Shown here: positions 26,960 through 35,722 of the stretch, piece after piece
Layout of the letters: each line of letters opens with the position of its first letter
How positions within the stretch are numbered: the stretch's first letter is position 1
Assembly: GCA_910577755.1 (NCBI GenBank)
Contig: CAJTNL010000010.1
Location: 12,259 to 76,258 of the forward strand
Length of the DNA: 64,000 nt
Direction of reading: 5' to 3'
From: an uncultured Eubacteriales bacterium
Lineage (GTDB): Bacteria > Bacillota > Clostridia > Oscillospirales > Acutalibacteraceae
Made by a program: the position numbers and the translations under genes
Notes under the pieces: generated by a model
What the model was told of the DNA's origin: nothing
What the model saw: the letters and a program-made list of their open reading frames with translations, nothing else
Databases searched by the model: none

Positions 26960-27811
26960 ATGGAATTAAAAAGAATTGCGGCTATTCATGATCTTTCTGG
27001 ATTTGGAAAATGTTCGTTGACAGTTGCGCTTCCAATTCTTTCGTCTGCCGGCATTGAGACTAGTGTAATTCCCACGGCAGTCTTGTCAACCCATACAGGC
27101 GGATTTACAGGTTTTACATACAAAGATTTAACAGAAGATATCATGGCAATTGCAGATCATTGGAATACATTGGAGATTGTGTTTGATGGTATTTACACCG
27201 GATTTTTAGGTTCGTTTGAGCAAGTGCATTTGATTGAAAATGTGATTGAAAAGCTAAAAATGAATAAAACTTTGGTAGTGATTGATCCTGTTATGGCCGA
27301 TAATGGAGAACTTTACGCCATTTTTTCAAAAGAGTTTCCGAAGGAAATGAAAAGGCTGTGTCAAAAAGCAGATTTATTGATTCCAAATTTAACGGAAGCC
27401 TCTTTGTTGGTAGATGAACCGTTTATGCAGGAGGGTACCTATAAACCAGAGGACATTGAGCGTTTATTGCAGCGTTTGGCTACGCTATGTCAGGGTAATG
27501 TTGTGCTGACTGGGGTTTCCTTTGAGACAGGTAGAATTGGAGCTGCTATTTATGATAAAAGGAGCGCAGAAACCCAATATGCCTTTACACAGAAGATTGA
27601 CGGTTATTATCATGGTACTGGAGATGTATTTGCAAGTACGGTGACCGCTGGTATATTCAACGGGTTTACATTACTGCGGGCAACTCAAATTGCTGTAGAT
27701 TTTACGGCTGCGGCTATCGCACGGTCAAAAACTGCTGGTACAGATGTTCGTTTTGGTGTGAATTTTGAGCAAGAAATTCCTTCTTTGCTCAAAGCACTTA
27801 AATTAGTATAA
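26960..27811 (+). CDS. pdxY: Pyridoxamine/pyridoxal kinase
   Basis: 283 residues, ribokinase fold. IAAIHDLSGFGKCSLTVALPILSSAG at the N-terminus, IDPVMADNGELY and the DGYYHGTGDVFAS anion-hole/catalytic Asp region identify the PdxK/PdxY group. It phosphorylates B6 vitamers to PLP/PMP precursors. AGGAG precedes the ATG. It is alone, about 140 nt after the cop terminator. The Firmicutes homologues act mainly on pyridoxamine and pyridoxal; the symbol is used in that broad sense. Confidence 0.88.
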   Translation: MELKRIAAIHDLSGFGKCSLTVALPILSSAGIETSVIPTAVLSTHTGGFTGFTYKDLTEDIMAIADHWNTLEIVFDGIYTGFLGSFEQVHLIENVIEKLKMNKTLVVIDPVMADNGELYAIFSKEFPKEMKRLCQKADLLIPNLTEASLLVDEPFMQEGTYKPEDIERLLQRLATLCQGNVVLTGVSFETGRIGAAIYDKRSAETQYAFTQKIDGYYHGTGDVFASTVTAGIFNGFTLLRATQIAVDFTAAAIARSKTAGTDVRFGVNFEQEIPSLLKALKLV

Positions 27812-27924
27812 ATTTTACTATTTTTGCGTAATTTTTTTTCATCTGTTCTAAAAAATTTCATATTCTTCTGCTTGAGTTTTATTATAATAGTATTATATTA
27901 AATAAAATGAGGGTAAAGTTTATT

Positions 27925-28317
27925 ATGATGAATCGAATCGCAAAATTTATGTATGGCAGGTATGGTACGGATCAGCTCAATATTGCAATTATTCTTTTAT
28001 CATTACTTATATCTATTATACTCCGGTTTACACCAGTTTGGTATTTGGGGTATCTTAGTTATATTTTGTTAGGTGTTGCTATTTGGAGGATGTTTTCAAG
28101 GCATATTGAGGCAAGAAGGAAAGAAAATGCAGTGTTTTTAAAATTTATTCGTCCTGTTAAGGGTAGAATGCAATATGCAAATAGAAACTTAAGGGATAAA
28201 ACTCATAAGTATTATAAATGTCCGAAGTGCAAAGCTGTTTTGCGTGTTCCCAAAGGACGCGGTAAAATTCAAATTACCTGTACAAGGTGCAAATATGAGT
28301 TTATTAAGAAAACTTAA
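27925..28317 (+). CDS. Membrane protein with C-terminal zinc ribbon
   Basis: 130 residues. Two closely spaced hydrophobic segments (about 16-55) are followed by a basic stretch and a zinc ribbon CPKCKAVLRVPKGRGKI-CTRC (two CXXC knuckles). GAGGG 11 nt upstream supports the ATG at 27925 over one at 27907. Function unknown; such proteins are widespread in clostridia and may tether nucleic acid or act as chaperones, which is speculation. Confidence 0.8.
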   Translation: MMNRIAKFMYGRYGTDQLNIAIILLSLLISIILRFTPVWYLGYLSYILLGVAIWRMFSRHIEARRKENAVFLKFIRPVKGRMQYANRNLRDKTHKYYKCPKCKAVLRVPKGRGKIQITCTRCKYEFIKKT

Positions 28318-28389
28318 ACCGAGTAGAAGCGATAAATGCGGGTTTAAAGTTTAACGACAATTTAATATATTATTTGTTACAGAAGATAG

Positions 28390-28425
28390 GCAAACCGTTT
28401 TTTTAAGTGAAAGGTTTGCTTTTTG
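28390..28425 (+). terminator. Terminator after the zinc-ribbon gene
   Basis: GCAAACC and GGTTTGC with a T-run, about 75 nt beyond the stop. Confidence 0.7.
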
Positions 28426-28550
28426 TATTGTGTAAAAGTCTGAAATTGGTACAGCACGTATTGGAAAATATAACGTTCTTATTTACAATTAATTGTCACA
28501 TAACATATAATAAGTACATGGAATCGTAAAAAAGGAGAATCGATGTACAA

Positions 28551-29564
28551 ATGCTAAAAGGGAAAAAATTATTGATTACCGGTGGTACAGGTTCTTTCGG
28601 CAATGCTGTTCTAAATCGTTTTTTAAACACGGATATAGAAGAAATTCGTGTTTTTTCCAGAGATGAAAAAAAGCAGGATGATATGCGCCGTATTTACCAA
28701 AATAATAAAATACAATATTACATAGGAGATGTGCGGGATTTAAATAGTATCAGGCAGGCCATGTATGATGTAGATTATGTGTTTCATGCTGCGGCATTGA
28801 AACAAGTGCCAAACTGTGAATTTTTTCCGTTGGAAGCAGTAAAAACTAATGTAATAGGCACCGATCACGTATTAACTGCCGCAATAGATGCAGGTGTAAA
28901 AAAAGTGATTTGCCTGTCTACCGATAAAGCGGCTTATCCGGTAAATGCCATGGGAGCGTCTAAAGCGCTGATGGAAAAAGTATTTGTAGCTAGAGCGCGA
29001 ACAGTTTCTCCTGAGCGTACATTGATTTGTGGTACTCGTTATGGAAATGTGATAGGCTCCAGAGGCTCAGTGATTCCATTATTTATAGAGCAAATAAAAA
29101 CCGGAAAAGCCTTGACCGTAACCAATGAGCGGATGACCCGTTTTATGATGAGTTTGGAGGAGGCGGTAGATTTGGTGCTTTTTGCTTTTGCACATGCACA
29201 ATCTGGTGATATTATCGTGCAAAAAGCTCCGGCATGTACCATTGGAATTTTAGTAAGGGCATTACAGGAACTGTTTGGTACGGAACAAAAGGTGGATATC
29301 ATTGGTGTGCGTCATGGTGAAAAATTATACGAAACTTTGCTAACAAAAGAAGAATGTGTCCGTGCGATTGATATGGGGCATTTTTACCGTGTACCTATGG
29401 ATAAGCGTAAGTTAAATTACAGTCGATACCAAATGGAGGAAAGAGGAGAAGGGACAGCTGTAATTGAGGAATTTAACTCTAATAATACTATACAGTTGAG
29501 TGTTGATCAAGTAAAAGAACGCTTGTTAAAACTGCCGATTATATTGAAAGAGCTAAAGTGTTGA
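28551..29564 (+). CDS. CapE/FnlA-like UDP-GlcNAc 4,6-dehydratase/epimerase
   Basis: 337 residues, extended short-chain dehydrogenase. GGTGSFG is the NAD(P)-binding loop; STDKAAYPVNAMGASKALMEK has Met in place of the catalytic Tyr with Lys three residues on, the hallmark of the FlaA1/CapE/PseB inverting dehydratases. FSRDEKKQDDMRRIY, HAAALKQVPNCEFFPLEAVKTN and RYGNVIGSRGSVIPLF agree with CapE/FnlA, first enzyme to UDP-N-acetylfucosamine. No other sugar nucleotide gene adjoins it. GGAG is 13 nt from this ATG; a five-codon frame (28543-28557) overlaps the start. Confidence 0.85.
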   Translation: MLKGKKLLITGGTGSFGNAVLNRFLNTDIEEIRVFSRDEKKQDDMRRIYQNNKIQYYIGDVRDLNSIRQAMYDVDYVFHAAALKQVPNCEFFPLEAVKTNVIGTDHVLTAAIDAGVKKVICLSTDKAAYPVNAMGASKALMEKVFVARARTVSPERTLICGTRYGNVIGSRGSVIPLFIEQIKTGKALTVTNERMTRFMMSLEEAVDLVLFAFAHAQSGDIIVQKAPACTIGILVRALQELFGTEQKVDIIGVRHGEKLYETLLTKEECVRAIDMGHFYRVPMDKRKLNYSRYQMEERGEGTAVIEEFNSNNTIQLSVDQVKERLLKLPIILKELKC

Positions 29565-29840
29565 GTGTAAAGGTGGAACAATTGTTAGTTTGAGATTTTA
29601 TAATAAGTTTATTTTTACCAATTATAAATAGGCGTTATATTGTACGAGTTTTAAAAGATTAAAAGTGCCTTTATGATATCTGTCAGGCATAATGAGAAAC
29701 ATAAAAGTGATATATGAGAGAATTGTTTTTGTTACAGTTATAGGACAGATATTAAACTATGTATAATATTTTTAGGGGTCAATATCATAATTTGATTTAT
29801 ACAAATACTATATACACTCCAATTCGTAAGTCTGGTTATG
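29565..29840. other. Gene-free AT-rich stretch after the capE-like gene
   Basis: About 275 bp with no ORF of note before the large terminator. Confidence 0.4.
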
Positions 29841-29884
29841 AAAAGATGCCGCATAAAATATTAATATTTTATGCGGCATCTTTT
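29841..29884. terminator. 44-bp perfect palindrome between converging genes
   Basis: AAAAGATGCCGCATAAAATA and its full complement, with A-run and T-run at the ends, between the capE-like gene (plus) and the adenosyltransferase gene (minus): a bidirectional terminator. Confidence 0.9.
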
Positions 29885-29965
29885 CATTGTATTTATAAAC
29901 AATAAAATAGTTTTTATTGAATTGCTTTCATTGTGCCATGCTGTTAAATATCAGATTTGTACGTA

Positions 29966-30490
29966 TTACCATTCTACACCGAGGCGTGCGGGAATCCCTC
30001 TGTCAAAAGGATGTTTGATTTTTTTCATTTCGGTAACGTAATCAGCAGCTTGTATCATATATTCGTCAGGATCGCGACCGGTCAGTACTAATTCTAATTT
30101 TTCCGGTTTGTTAGCTATAAACTGTTTTAGCTTTTCCTTGTTAATTAGATTGTTATTATATACTGCCATAATTTCATCTAAAATTAATAAATCACAATGA
30201 CCGTTTGCGGCATGATGAATTGCTTGCTCAAGCTGGCGGTTTTGGTAAACGGTGATTTCTCGCTTTTGTTCCTCGGTCATGTGAAAAATAAAAGGTGTTC
30301 CTTCTTTACTGCGAAGAATCGTTACGTTAGGCTGTTGCAGCAGTACTTTTAGTTCACCAGTAGGACCGCCTTTGATAAATTGTATAATAAAAACTCGTTT
30401 TCCATTGCCGATGGCGCGTATTGCCAATCCCATGGCAGCTGTGGTTTTTCCTTTTCCCTCTCCACAATAAATATGTATTAAGCCTTTCAT
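29966..30490 (-). CDS. cobO: Cob(I)alamin/corrinoid adenosyltransferase, CobA/CobO type
   Basis: 174 residues. GEGKGKTTAAMGLAIRAIG is the P-loop (GEGKGKTT) and LILDEIMAVYNN the Walker B region. It transfers adenosyl from ATP to cob(I)yrinic acid a,c-diamide or salvaged cobinamide/cobalamin. GGAGGA precedes the ATG. No cobalamin synthesis genes adjoin, so salvage is possible; the B12-dependent MetH in this window shows corrinoid use in the cell. Confidence 0.94.
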   Translation of the reverse strand: MKGLIHIYCGEGKGKTTAAMGLAIRAIGNGKRVFIIQFIKGGPTGELKVLLQQPNVTILRSKEGTPFIFHMTEEQKREITVYQNRQLEQAIHHAANGHCDLLILDEIMAVYNNNLINKEKLKQFIANKPEKLELVLTGRDPDEYMIQAADYVTEMKKIKHPFDRGIPARLGVEW

Positions 30491-30648
30491 CTGTTTCCTC
30501 CGATACTTATCAATGATTTTCGATAATTTAGTTTTTATTTATCATATCATATTTTACAACAAAAGTATTAAATATTTTATCATTATTTATTGCTTTACTG
30601 AATGCATTTTCATTTACTTTGTTATTTATAATTATTTTGCCGTTCTAT

Positions 30649-30677
30649 TTGATTTTTCGCTTATAAAGAAGTATAAT
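30649..30677 (+). promoter_or_regulatory. Promoter of the aro operon
   Basis: TTGATT at 30649-30654, 17-bp spacer, TATAAT at 30672-30677; 60 nt before aroB. No T-box or attenuator was recognised between promoter and gene. Confidence 0.75.
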
Positions 30678-30736
30678 AAAGTAAATTTGAACCGTATAGA
30701 TGCGAAAAATAGGTACGGCGGCAGGGAGGAATCATT

Positions 30737-31756
30737 GTGCAGTTAAGTGTAAATCTACAGCAAAAAAGTTACGATATTATCATAGAGCGGGGGATTTTAA
30801 ATCGTATTGCTACATATGCGAACCTTAACCGTAAAATATTGATTATTAGTGACGCTGGTGTGCCAAAGCGATATGTAGATACAGTTATGGCACAATGTCC
30901 GCAGGGAGCGTACCATATTGTACAGCAAGGAGAGGGCGCAAAATCTTTTCCGGTATATAAAGTGTTATGCCGTAAACTGCTGGAGCTTGGTTTTACCAGA
31001 ACAGATTGCATTATTGCTTTAGGCGGCGGCGTTATCGGGGATTTATGCGGTTTTGTGGCTGCTACCTATTTACGCGGCATAGAGTTTATTGGTATTCCTA
31101 CTACAACTCTTTCTCAAATCGACAGCAGTATTGGAGGTAAGGTTGCCATCAATCTGGAAGATGTGAAAAATATCATTGGAGGATTTCATCATCCTTCTGT
31201 TGTGCTGATTGATCCAGATACATTACAAACTCTGCCAAAACGTCATTTTATGAACGGTTTAGTCGAGGCGGTCAAAGCAGGTTTAATTTATGACAGTTCA
31301 ATTTTGGAGCTGTTTGAAACATTTGACCCAATAGAGCAGATAGAGGAAATTATTTATCGTTCTTTACTGGTAAAAAAAGCAGTAGTGGAGCAGGATGAAA
31401 AAGAACAGAATTTGCGTAAAATTTTAAACTTCGGTCATACATTGGGGCATGGTATTGAAAGTGTATATGGACTTTCAGAGTTGCTGCACGGTGAATGTGT
31501 AGCCATTGGTATGATTCCTATGTTGGAGAATGCAGACTTAAAGGAGCGCGTTTTACGCATTTACGATAAATTACATTTAAAGAGTGATGTTGACTATAAC
31601 GCAGACGAAGTATTTGCTGTAATGAAGAAAGATAAAAAGGCGCAGGGAGATACCATTACCGTTGTGAAAGTAAAAGAAGCAGGTATGGCAAGACTTGAAA
31701 ACATCTCTATGGAAAGTCTGTATCAATTTTTAACGGAAATAAAACCACAATCCTAA
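30737..31756 (+). CDS. aroB: 3-dehydroquinate synthase
   Basis: 339 residues from a GTG with GGGAGG 7 nt upstream. ALGGGVIGDLCGFVAATYLRG, PTTTLSQIDSSIGGKVAIN, GLVEAVKAG and LNFGHTLGHGIES with zinc-binding Glu/His residues mark the NAD-dependent synthase that cyclises DAHP. First gene of the shikimate operon; aroC follows after 22 nt. Confidence 0.96.
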   Translation: MQLSVNLQQKSYDIIIERGILNRIATYANLNRKILIISDAGVPKRYVDTVMAQCPQGAYHIVQQGEGAKSFPVYKVLCRKLLELGFTRTDCIIALGGGVIGDLCGFVAATYLRGIEFIGIPTTTLSQIDSSIGGKVAINLEDVKNIIGGFHHPSVVLIDPDTLQTLPKRHFMNGLVEAVKAGLIYDSSILELFETFDPIEQIEEIIYRSLLVKKAVVEQDEKEQNLRKILNFGHTLGHGIESVYGLSELLHGECVAIGMIPMLENADLKERVLRIYDKLHLKSDVDYNADEVFAVMKKDKKAQGDTITVVKVKEAGMARLENISMESLYQFLTEIKPQS

Positions 31757-31778
31757 ATAGGAACGAGGTAAACTGTCA

Positions 31779-32879
31779 ATGAAAAGCACATTTGGAGAAC
31801 ATATTCAAATCAGTTTATTTGGAGAATCTCACGGTGCGGCGATTGGTGTGAATATCAATGGTTTAGCATCTGGAATTCCGTTGGACTTGAATTTTATACA
31901 AGAGCAACTAAATAAACGCAAGCCACAAGGCAAAATTTCTACTCAGCGTAGAGAAGCGGACGAATTTGAAATAGTAAGCGGTTTTTTTAACGGCTATACA
32001 ACGGGCACGCCGTTATGTATTTTGATCCGTAATCAGAGCCAGCATAGCAAAGATTATGAAGCGACGAAATATTTAATGCGTCCGTCTCACGCTGATTTTA
32101 CAGCTTTTGAAAAATATAAAGGTTTTCATGATTATCGTGGCGGCGGACATTTTTCCGGGAGAATTACAACGCCGATTGTTGCGGCAGGCGCTATTTGTCT
32201 GCAAATTTTAAAGCAAAAAGGCATTGTTGTAACCACCCATATTGCGTCCTGTAAAGGTGTAAAGGATGTACCGTTTGGTAACACAGAGACAGAATTATTA
32301 GAGCAAGCTGAAATAATTAATAGCAGTTATTTTCCGGTTATCAGCGACACGGCAGGCCGGAAAATGGTTCAGGTGATTGAACAGGCACATAGCAACGGAG
32401 ACTCTGTAGGAGGTGTGTTGGAGACAGCTGTCATTCATATGCCGTCAGGCATCGGAGAGCCGTTTTTCGGCTCTGTTGAGAGTGTGTTAGCACAATTGTT
32501 GTTCAGTGTACCGGGTATAAAAGGTGTAGAATTTGGTCTAGGATTTAATTTTGCCGATTGCTTTGGTAGTCAGGCTAATGATCCGTTTGTTATGAAAGAT
32601 AAGGTACGCACGGTAACCAATCATAATGGTGGTATTAACGGAGGCATTAGCAACGGAATGCCTATTATCATAAAAACAGTGGTGAAACCAACACCATCTA
32701 TTTATCAGGTACAGCAAACAGTTGATATTGAGAAACTGGAAAATGCACAGTTACAAATTCATGGACGTCATGATCCTGCCATTATTCACCGTGCAAGAGT
32801 CGTAGTGGACAGCATGGTTGCTATCGGATTGGTAGATTTATTTGCAGATCGTTACGGTTATATATGGATGGAACCGTAA
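31779..32879 (+). CDS. aroC: Chorismate synthase
   Basis: 366 residues. GESHGAAIGVNINGLASGIP and the RPSHADFTAFEKYKGFHDYRGGG-HFSGR segments are FMN/EPSP-binding signatures. It eliminates phosphate from EPSP using reduced FMN. GAGG precedes the ATG. Here chorismate synthase is encoded second, well before aroA, its precursor enzyme. Confidence 0.96.
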   Translation: MKSTFGEHIQISLFGESHGAAIGVNINGLASGIPLDLNFIQEQLNKRKPQGKISTQRREADEFEIVSGFFNGYTTGTPLCILIRNQSQHSKDYEATKYLMRPSHADFTAFEKYKGFHDYRGGGHFSGRITTPIVAAGAICLQILKQKGIVVTTHIASCKGVKDVPFGNTETELLEQAEIINSSYFPVISDTAGRKMVQVIEQAHSNGDSVGGVLETAVIHMPSGIGEPFFGSVESVLAQLLFSVPGIKGVEFGLGFNFADCFGSQANDPFVMKDKVRTVTNHNGGINGGISNGMPIIIKTVVKPTPSIYQVQQTVDIEKLENAQLQIHGRHDPAIIHRARVVVDSMVAIGLVDLFADRYGYIWMEP

Positions 32880-32911
32880 TACTTACCAAAAGAAAGGAAT
32901 GGTTTGAATAT

Positions 32912-34189
32912 ATGGAATATGGATTGATAGGAGAAAAGTTGGGACATAGCTTTTCCAAAATTATGCACGAAAAACTAGCAGATTATACCTATGAGCTTTG
33001 TCCGTTGGCAAAAGATCAATTGGATATTTTTATGCAAGAAAAGCGGTTTAAAGCCATCAATGTGACGATTCCATATAAACAGACTGTCCTTCCTTATTGC
33101 GATGAATTGGATGAAGCGGCGAAGTGTATTGGGGTTGTAAATACGATTGTAAACAGAAATGGAAAGCTTTGGGGTTATAACACAGATTTGGCAGGGTTTC
33201 TATATAATTTAAAATCTCATGGAATTGATCTGAAAGATAAAAAATTGATGATATGCGGTAGTGGAGGTACATGTAAAACCGTAATGGCGGCGGCGCAGCA
33301 TATGGGTGCGAAAGAAATTGTAGTAGTAAGCCGTACAAAACAAACTCACACTGTTACGTATGAAGAATGCTTGCATCATAAAGATGTAAATGTAATTGTC
33401 AATGCGTCTCCGAAAGGTATGTATCCGGATACTGATGGAGCGCCTCTTAATTTAACAGCATTTCCGGTATGTACCGCAGTGGTAGATGTGATTTATAATC
33501 CACTGAAAACAAAATTGTTGCAGCAGGCGGAAGCTCTGGGTATGAAAGCGGTAAACGGGTTGGGAATGCTAGTGGCACAAGCTAAGTTTGCAGTCGAGCA
33601 TTTTTTGTCAGTTGAATTTTCAGACGATAAAATTGGTGAAATTACATTAGAATTACTTGAACAGCTTACGAATATTGTGTTGATTGGTATGCCAAGCTGT
33701 GGTAAAACCTTAACGGGACAGGCTTTAAGCAGATACATTGATAAAAACTGTGTAGATACGGATGCAGTGATTGAAGAACGTACTGGTATGCATATTAAAG
33801 AAATTTTTGCTCGGCATGGAGAAGATTATTTTCGTCAATTGGAATATGATGTTATTACAGAGTTGTCTAAGCAGAACGGCTTAATTATTGCAACAGGCGG
33901 AGGAGCGGTGAAAAATGAAGAGAATATACAACATTTAAAACAAAATGGTATTGTATTGTTTATCGACAGAGAATTAGAGATGCTTATGGCGACAGATGAC
34001 CGCCCTCTTTCTAAAGATGTTGATGCAATTGCAAAGCTGTATCAGGAGCGTTATCCTCTTTACACAAAGTTTGGAGATTTGCGTATTTCTAATCATTATC
34101 CAATGGAAATATCACAGCAAGAGACTAAGGAGCTAGTCAATACAATTTTGGAGGGCTATCATGAAATTCTCTATCATCAATGGGCCTAA
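32912..34189 (+). CDS. aroE-aroK: Bifunctional shikimate dehydrogenase-shikimate kinase fusion
   Basis: 425 residues. Residues 1-255 form shikimate dehydrogenase: GEKLGHSFSKIMHEKL, NVTIPYKQTV (catalytic Lys) and CGSGGTCKTV. Residues 265-425 form shikimate kinase: IGMPSCGKTLTGQAL (P-loop), DTDAVIEERTGM, GEDYFRQLE and IATGGGAVK. Both steps from 3-dehydroshikimate to shikimate 3-phosphate are joined on one chain. The ATG at 32912 (MEYGLIGEKLGHS) fits homologues; its Shine-Dalgarno AAGGA is 13 nt away. The ORF overlaps aroQ by 29 nt. The fusion order E-K is unusual but not unique in clostridia. Confidence 0.94.
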   Translation: MEYGLIGEKLGHSFSKIMHEKLADYTYELCPLAKDQLDIFMQEKRFKAINVTIPYKQTVLPYCDELDEAAKCIGVVNTIVNRNGKLWGYNTDLAGFLYNLKSHGIDLKDKKLMICGSGGTCKTVMAAAQHMGAKEIVVVSRTKQTHTVTYEECLHHKDVNVIVNASPKGMYPDTDGAPLNLTAFPVCTAVVDVIYNPLKTKLLQQAEALGMKAVNGLGMLVAQAKFAVEHFLSVEFSDDKIGEITLELLEQLTNIVLIGMPSCGKTLTGQALSRYIDKNCVDTDAVIEERTGMHIKEIFARHGEDYFRQLEYDVITELSKQNGLIIATGGGAVKNEENIQHLKQNGIVLFIDRELEMLMATDDRPLSKDVDAIAKLYQERYPLYTKFGDLRISNHYPMEISQQETKELVNTILEGYHEILYHQWA

Positions 34190-34595
34190 TTTAAATATGT
34201 TGGGGATTCGCGAGCCTGCTATTTATGGTAATACTACGTATGCTGATTTGGTAGCGCTGATTCACCAGGCGGCAAAGGAAGAAGAAGTACAGGTGGAGAT
34301 ATTACAAAGTAATCATGAAGGTATGCTTGTCGATGAAATTCAACGTGCTTATGATAAAGCTGACGGCATTATCATTAATCCTGCCGCCTATACCCATACT
34401 AGTATTGCTATTTTAGATGCGTTGAAAGCAGTAGCTTTGCCTGCAGTGGAGGTGCATATTTCCAACCTAAATGAGCGGGAGTCATTCCGTCAAATCTCAT
34501 ATGCAGGGCAGGCTTGCTTTCACACCGTAATGGGACAGGGTATTGAAGGTTATCGTACTGCCATAAAAATATTAAAACAAAAGTTGCTCGGTTAA
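34161..34595 (+). CDS. aroQ: Type II 3-dehydroquinate dehydratase
   Basis: 144 residues: IINGPNLNMLGIREPAIYG, NPAAYTHTSIAI and EVHISNLNERESFRQISY are the dodecameric type II signature. It forms 3-dehydroshikimate from dehydroquinate. GGAGGG stands before the ATG inside the end of the aroE-aroK gene. Confidence 0.96.
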   Translation: MKFSIINGPNLNMLGIREPAIYGNTTYADLVALIHQAAKEEEVQVEILQSNHEGMLVDEIQRAYDKADGIIINPAAYTHTSIAILDALKAVALPAVEVHISNLNERESFRQISYAGQACFHTVMGQGIEGYRTAIKILKQKLLG

Positions 34596-34634
34596 ACGAT
34601 TATAGAAATATTGAGCTGGAAAGGGTTCTGTATA

Positions 34635-35651
34635 ATGATTATTACAATGAAAAAAAATGCTCCTGAACAGGAGATTCAAAATTTAGTACAGTCTATTGAG
34701 GATAAAGGCGTTAAAGTTACCATGATTCAAGGCGCTAATTATAATGTTTTTGGGATTGTGGGAGATACCACTGTCGTTGACGACAGACTAATTACAGCAA
34801 ATCCTTATGTAGATAATGTAAAACGCATTGCCGCACCATATAAAAAGGCAAACCGATTGTTTCATCCATTGGATTCTGTTATAGATGTAGACGGGGTGAA
34901 AGTAGGCGGTAATGAAAAAATAGTTATAATAGGCGGACCATGTTCTGTAGAGGGCGAGGAATCCACGATGCAAATTGCCAAGGAAGTAAAGGAAGCTGGT
35001 GCAATGATGCTACGCGGAGGCGCTTATAAGCCGAGAACTTCACCGTATTCTTTCCAAGGGATGGGTATAGAGGGCCTAAAATGTCTTTATAAAGCCAAGC
35101 TCGCTTATAATATGCCTATTGTAAGCGAGCTGATGAGTGAAAATAAGGTGGATGAGTTTGAAGAATATGTAGATTTGATTCAAGTGGGCGCACGTAATAT
35201 GCAAAATTTTGATCTACTCAAAGCTTTAGGCAAATGCTCAAAACCGATTTTGCTTAAACGGGGACTTTCTAATACTATGGAAGAGTGGATTATGGCGGCG
35301 GAATATATTATGGCAGGCGGCAATGAAAACGTAATTATGTGTGAGCGCGGTATACGCACTTTTGAAACATATACCAGAAATACATTAGATTTAAGTGTAA
35401 TACCCATTATTAAATCAAAAACACACTTGCCGATTGTGATTGATCCGTCGCATGCTACGGGTAAAAGAGATTTGGTTGAATCTATGGCGTTGGCTGCCAT
35501 TGCAGCAGGGGCTGACGGATTAATGCTGGAAGTGCATGAAAATCCAGAATGTGCATGGTCGGACGGCGCTCAAACTATAACGCCGGCTGCATTGAAAACC
35601 TTAATTGAAAAGGGCAGAAAAATTGCAAATGTTATTGGCAGAGAAATGTAA
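34635..35651 (+). CDS. aroF: DAHP synthase, type I beta with N-terminal ferredoxin-like domain
   Basis: 338 residues. Residues 1-70 form the ferredoxin-like regulatory domain (MKKNAPEQEIQNLVQSIEDKG), then the barrel with GGPCSVEGEES, LRGGAYKPRTSPYSFQG, KPILLKRGLSNTMEEW and IDPSHATGKRD. It condenses PEP and erythrose 4-phosphate, entering the pathway. In this family the N-terminal domain mediates tyrosine or phenylalanine feedback. AAAGGG selects the ATG at 34635. A terminator-like hairpin follows 16 nt after the stop. Confidence 0.95.
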   Translation: MIITMKKNAPEQEIQNLVQSIEDKGVKVTMIQGANYNVFGIVGDTTVVDDRLITANPYVDNVKRIAAPYKKANRLFHPLDSVIDVDGVKVGGNEKIVIIGGPCSVEGEESTMQIAKEVKEAGAMMLRGGAYKPRTSPYSFQGMGIEGLKCLYKAKLAYNMPIVSELMSENKVDEFEEYVDLIQVGARNMQNFDLLKALGKCSKPILLKRGLSNTMEEWIMAAEYIMAGGNENVIMCERGIRTFETYTRNTLDLSVIPIIKSKTHLPIVIDPSHATGKRDLVESMALAAIAAGADGLMLEVHENPECAWSDGAQTITPAALKTLIEKGRKIANVIGREM

Positions 35652-35667
35652 TTTTAGAAATCAGGGT

Positions 35668-35702
35668 AAAGCTCATTTCCTTTTGCTGAAATGAGCTTTT
35701 TT
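35668..35702 (+). terminator. Intrinsic terminator inside the aro operon, between aroF and aroA
   Basis: AAAGCTCATTTC pairs with GAAATGAGCTTT, followed by a T-run, 16 nt after aroF and 20 nt before aroA. It would reduce aroA-tyrA expression relative to the upstream genes unless read through. Confidence 0.8.
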
Positions 35703-35722
35703 AACGAAGTGAGTGTGTAATT

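Noticed and set aside
30513..30746. 77-codon frame before aroB
   Set aside because: AT-rich low-complexity product, overlaps the aro promoter, no ribosome site.
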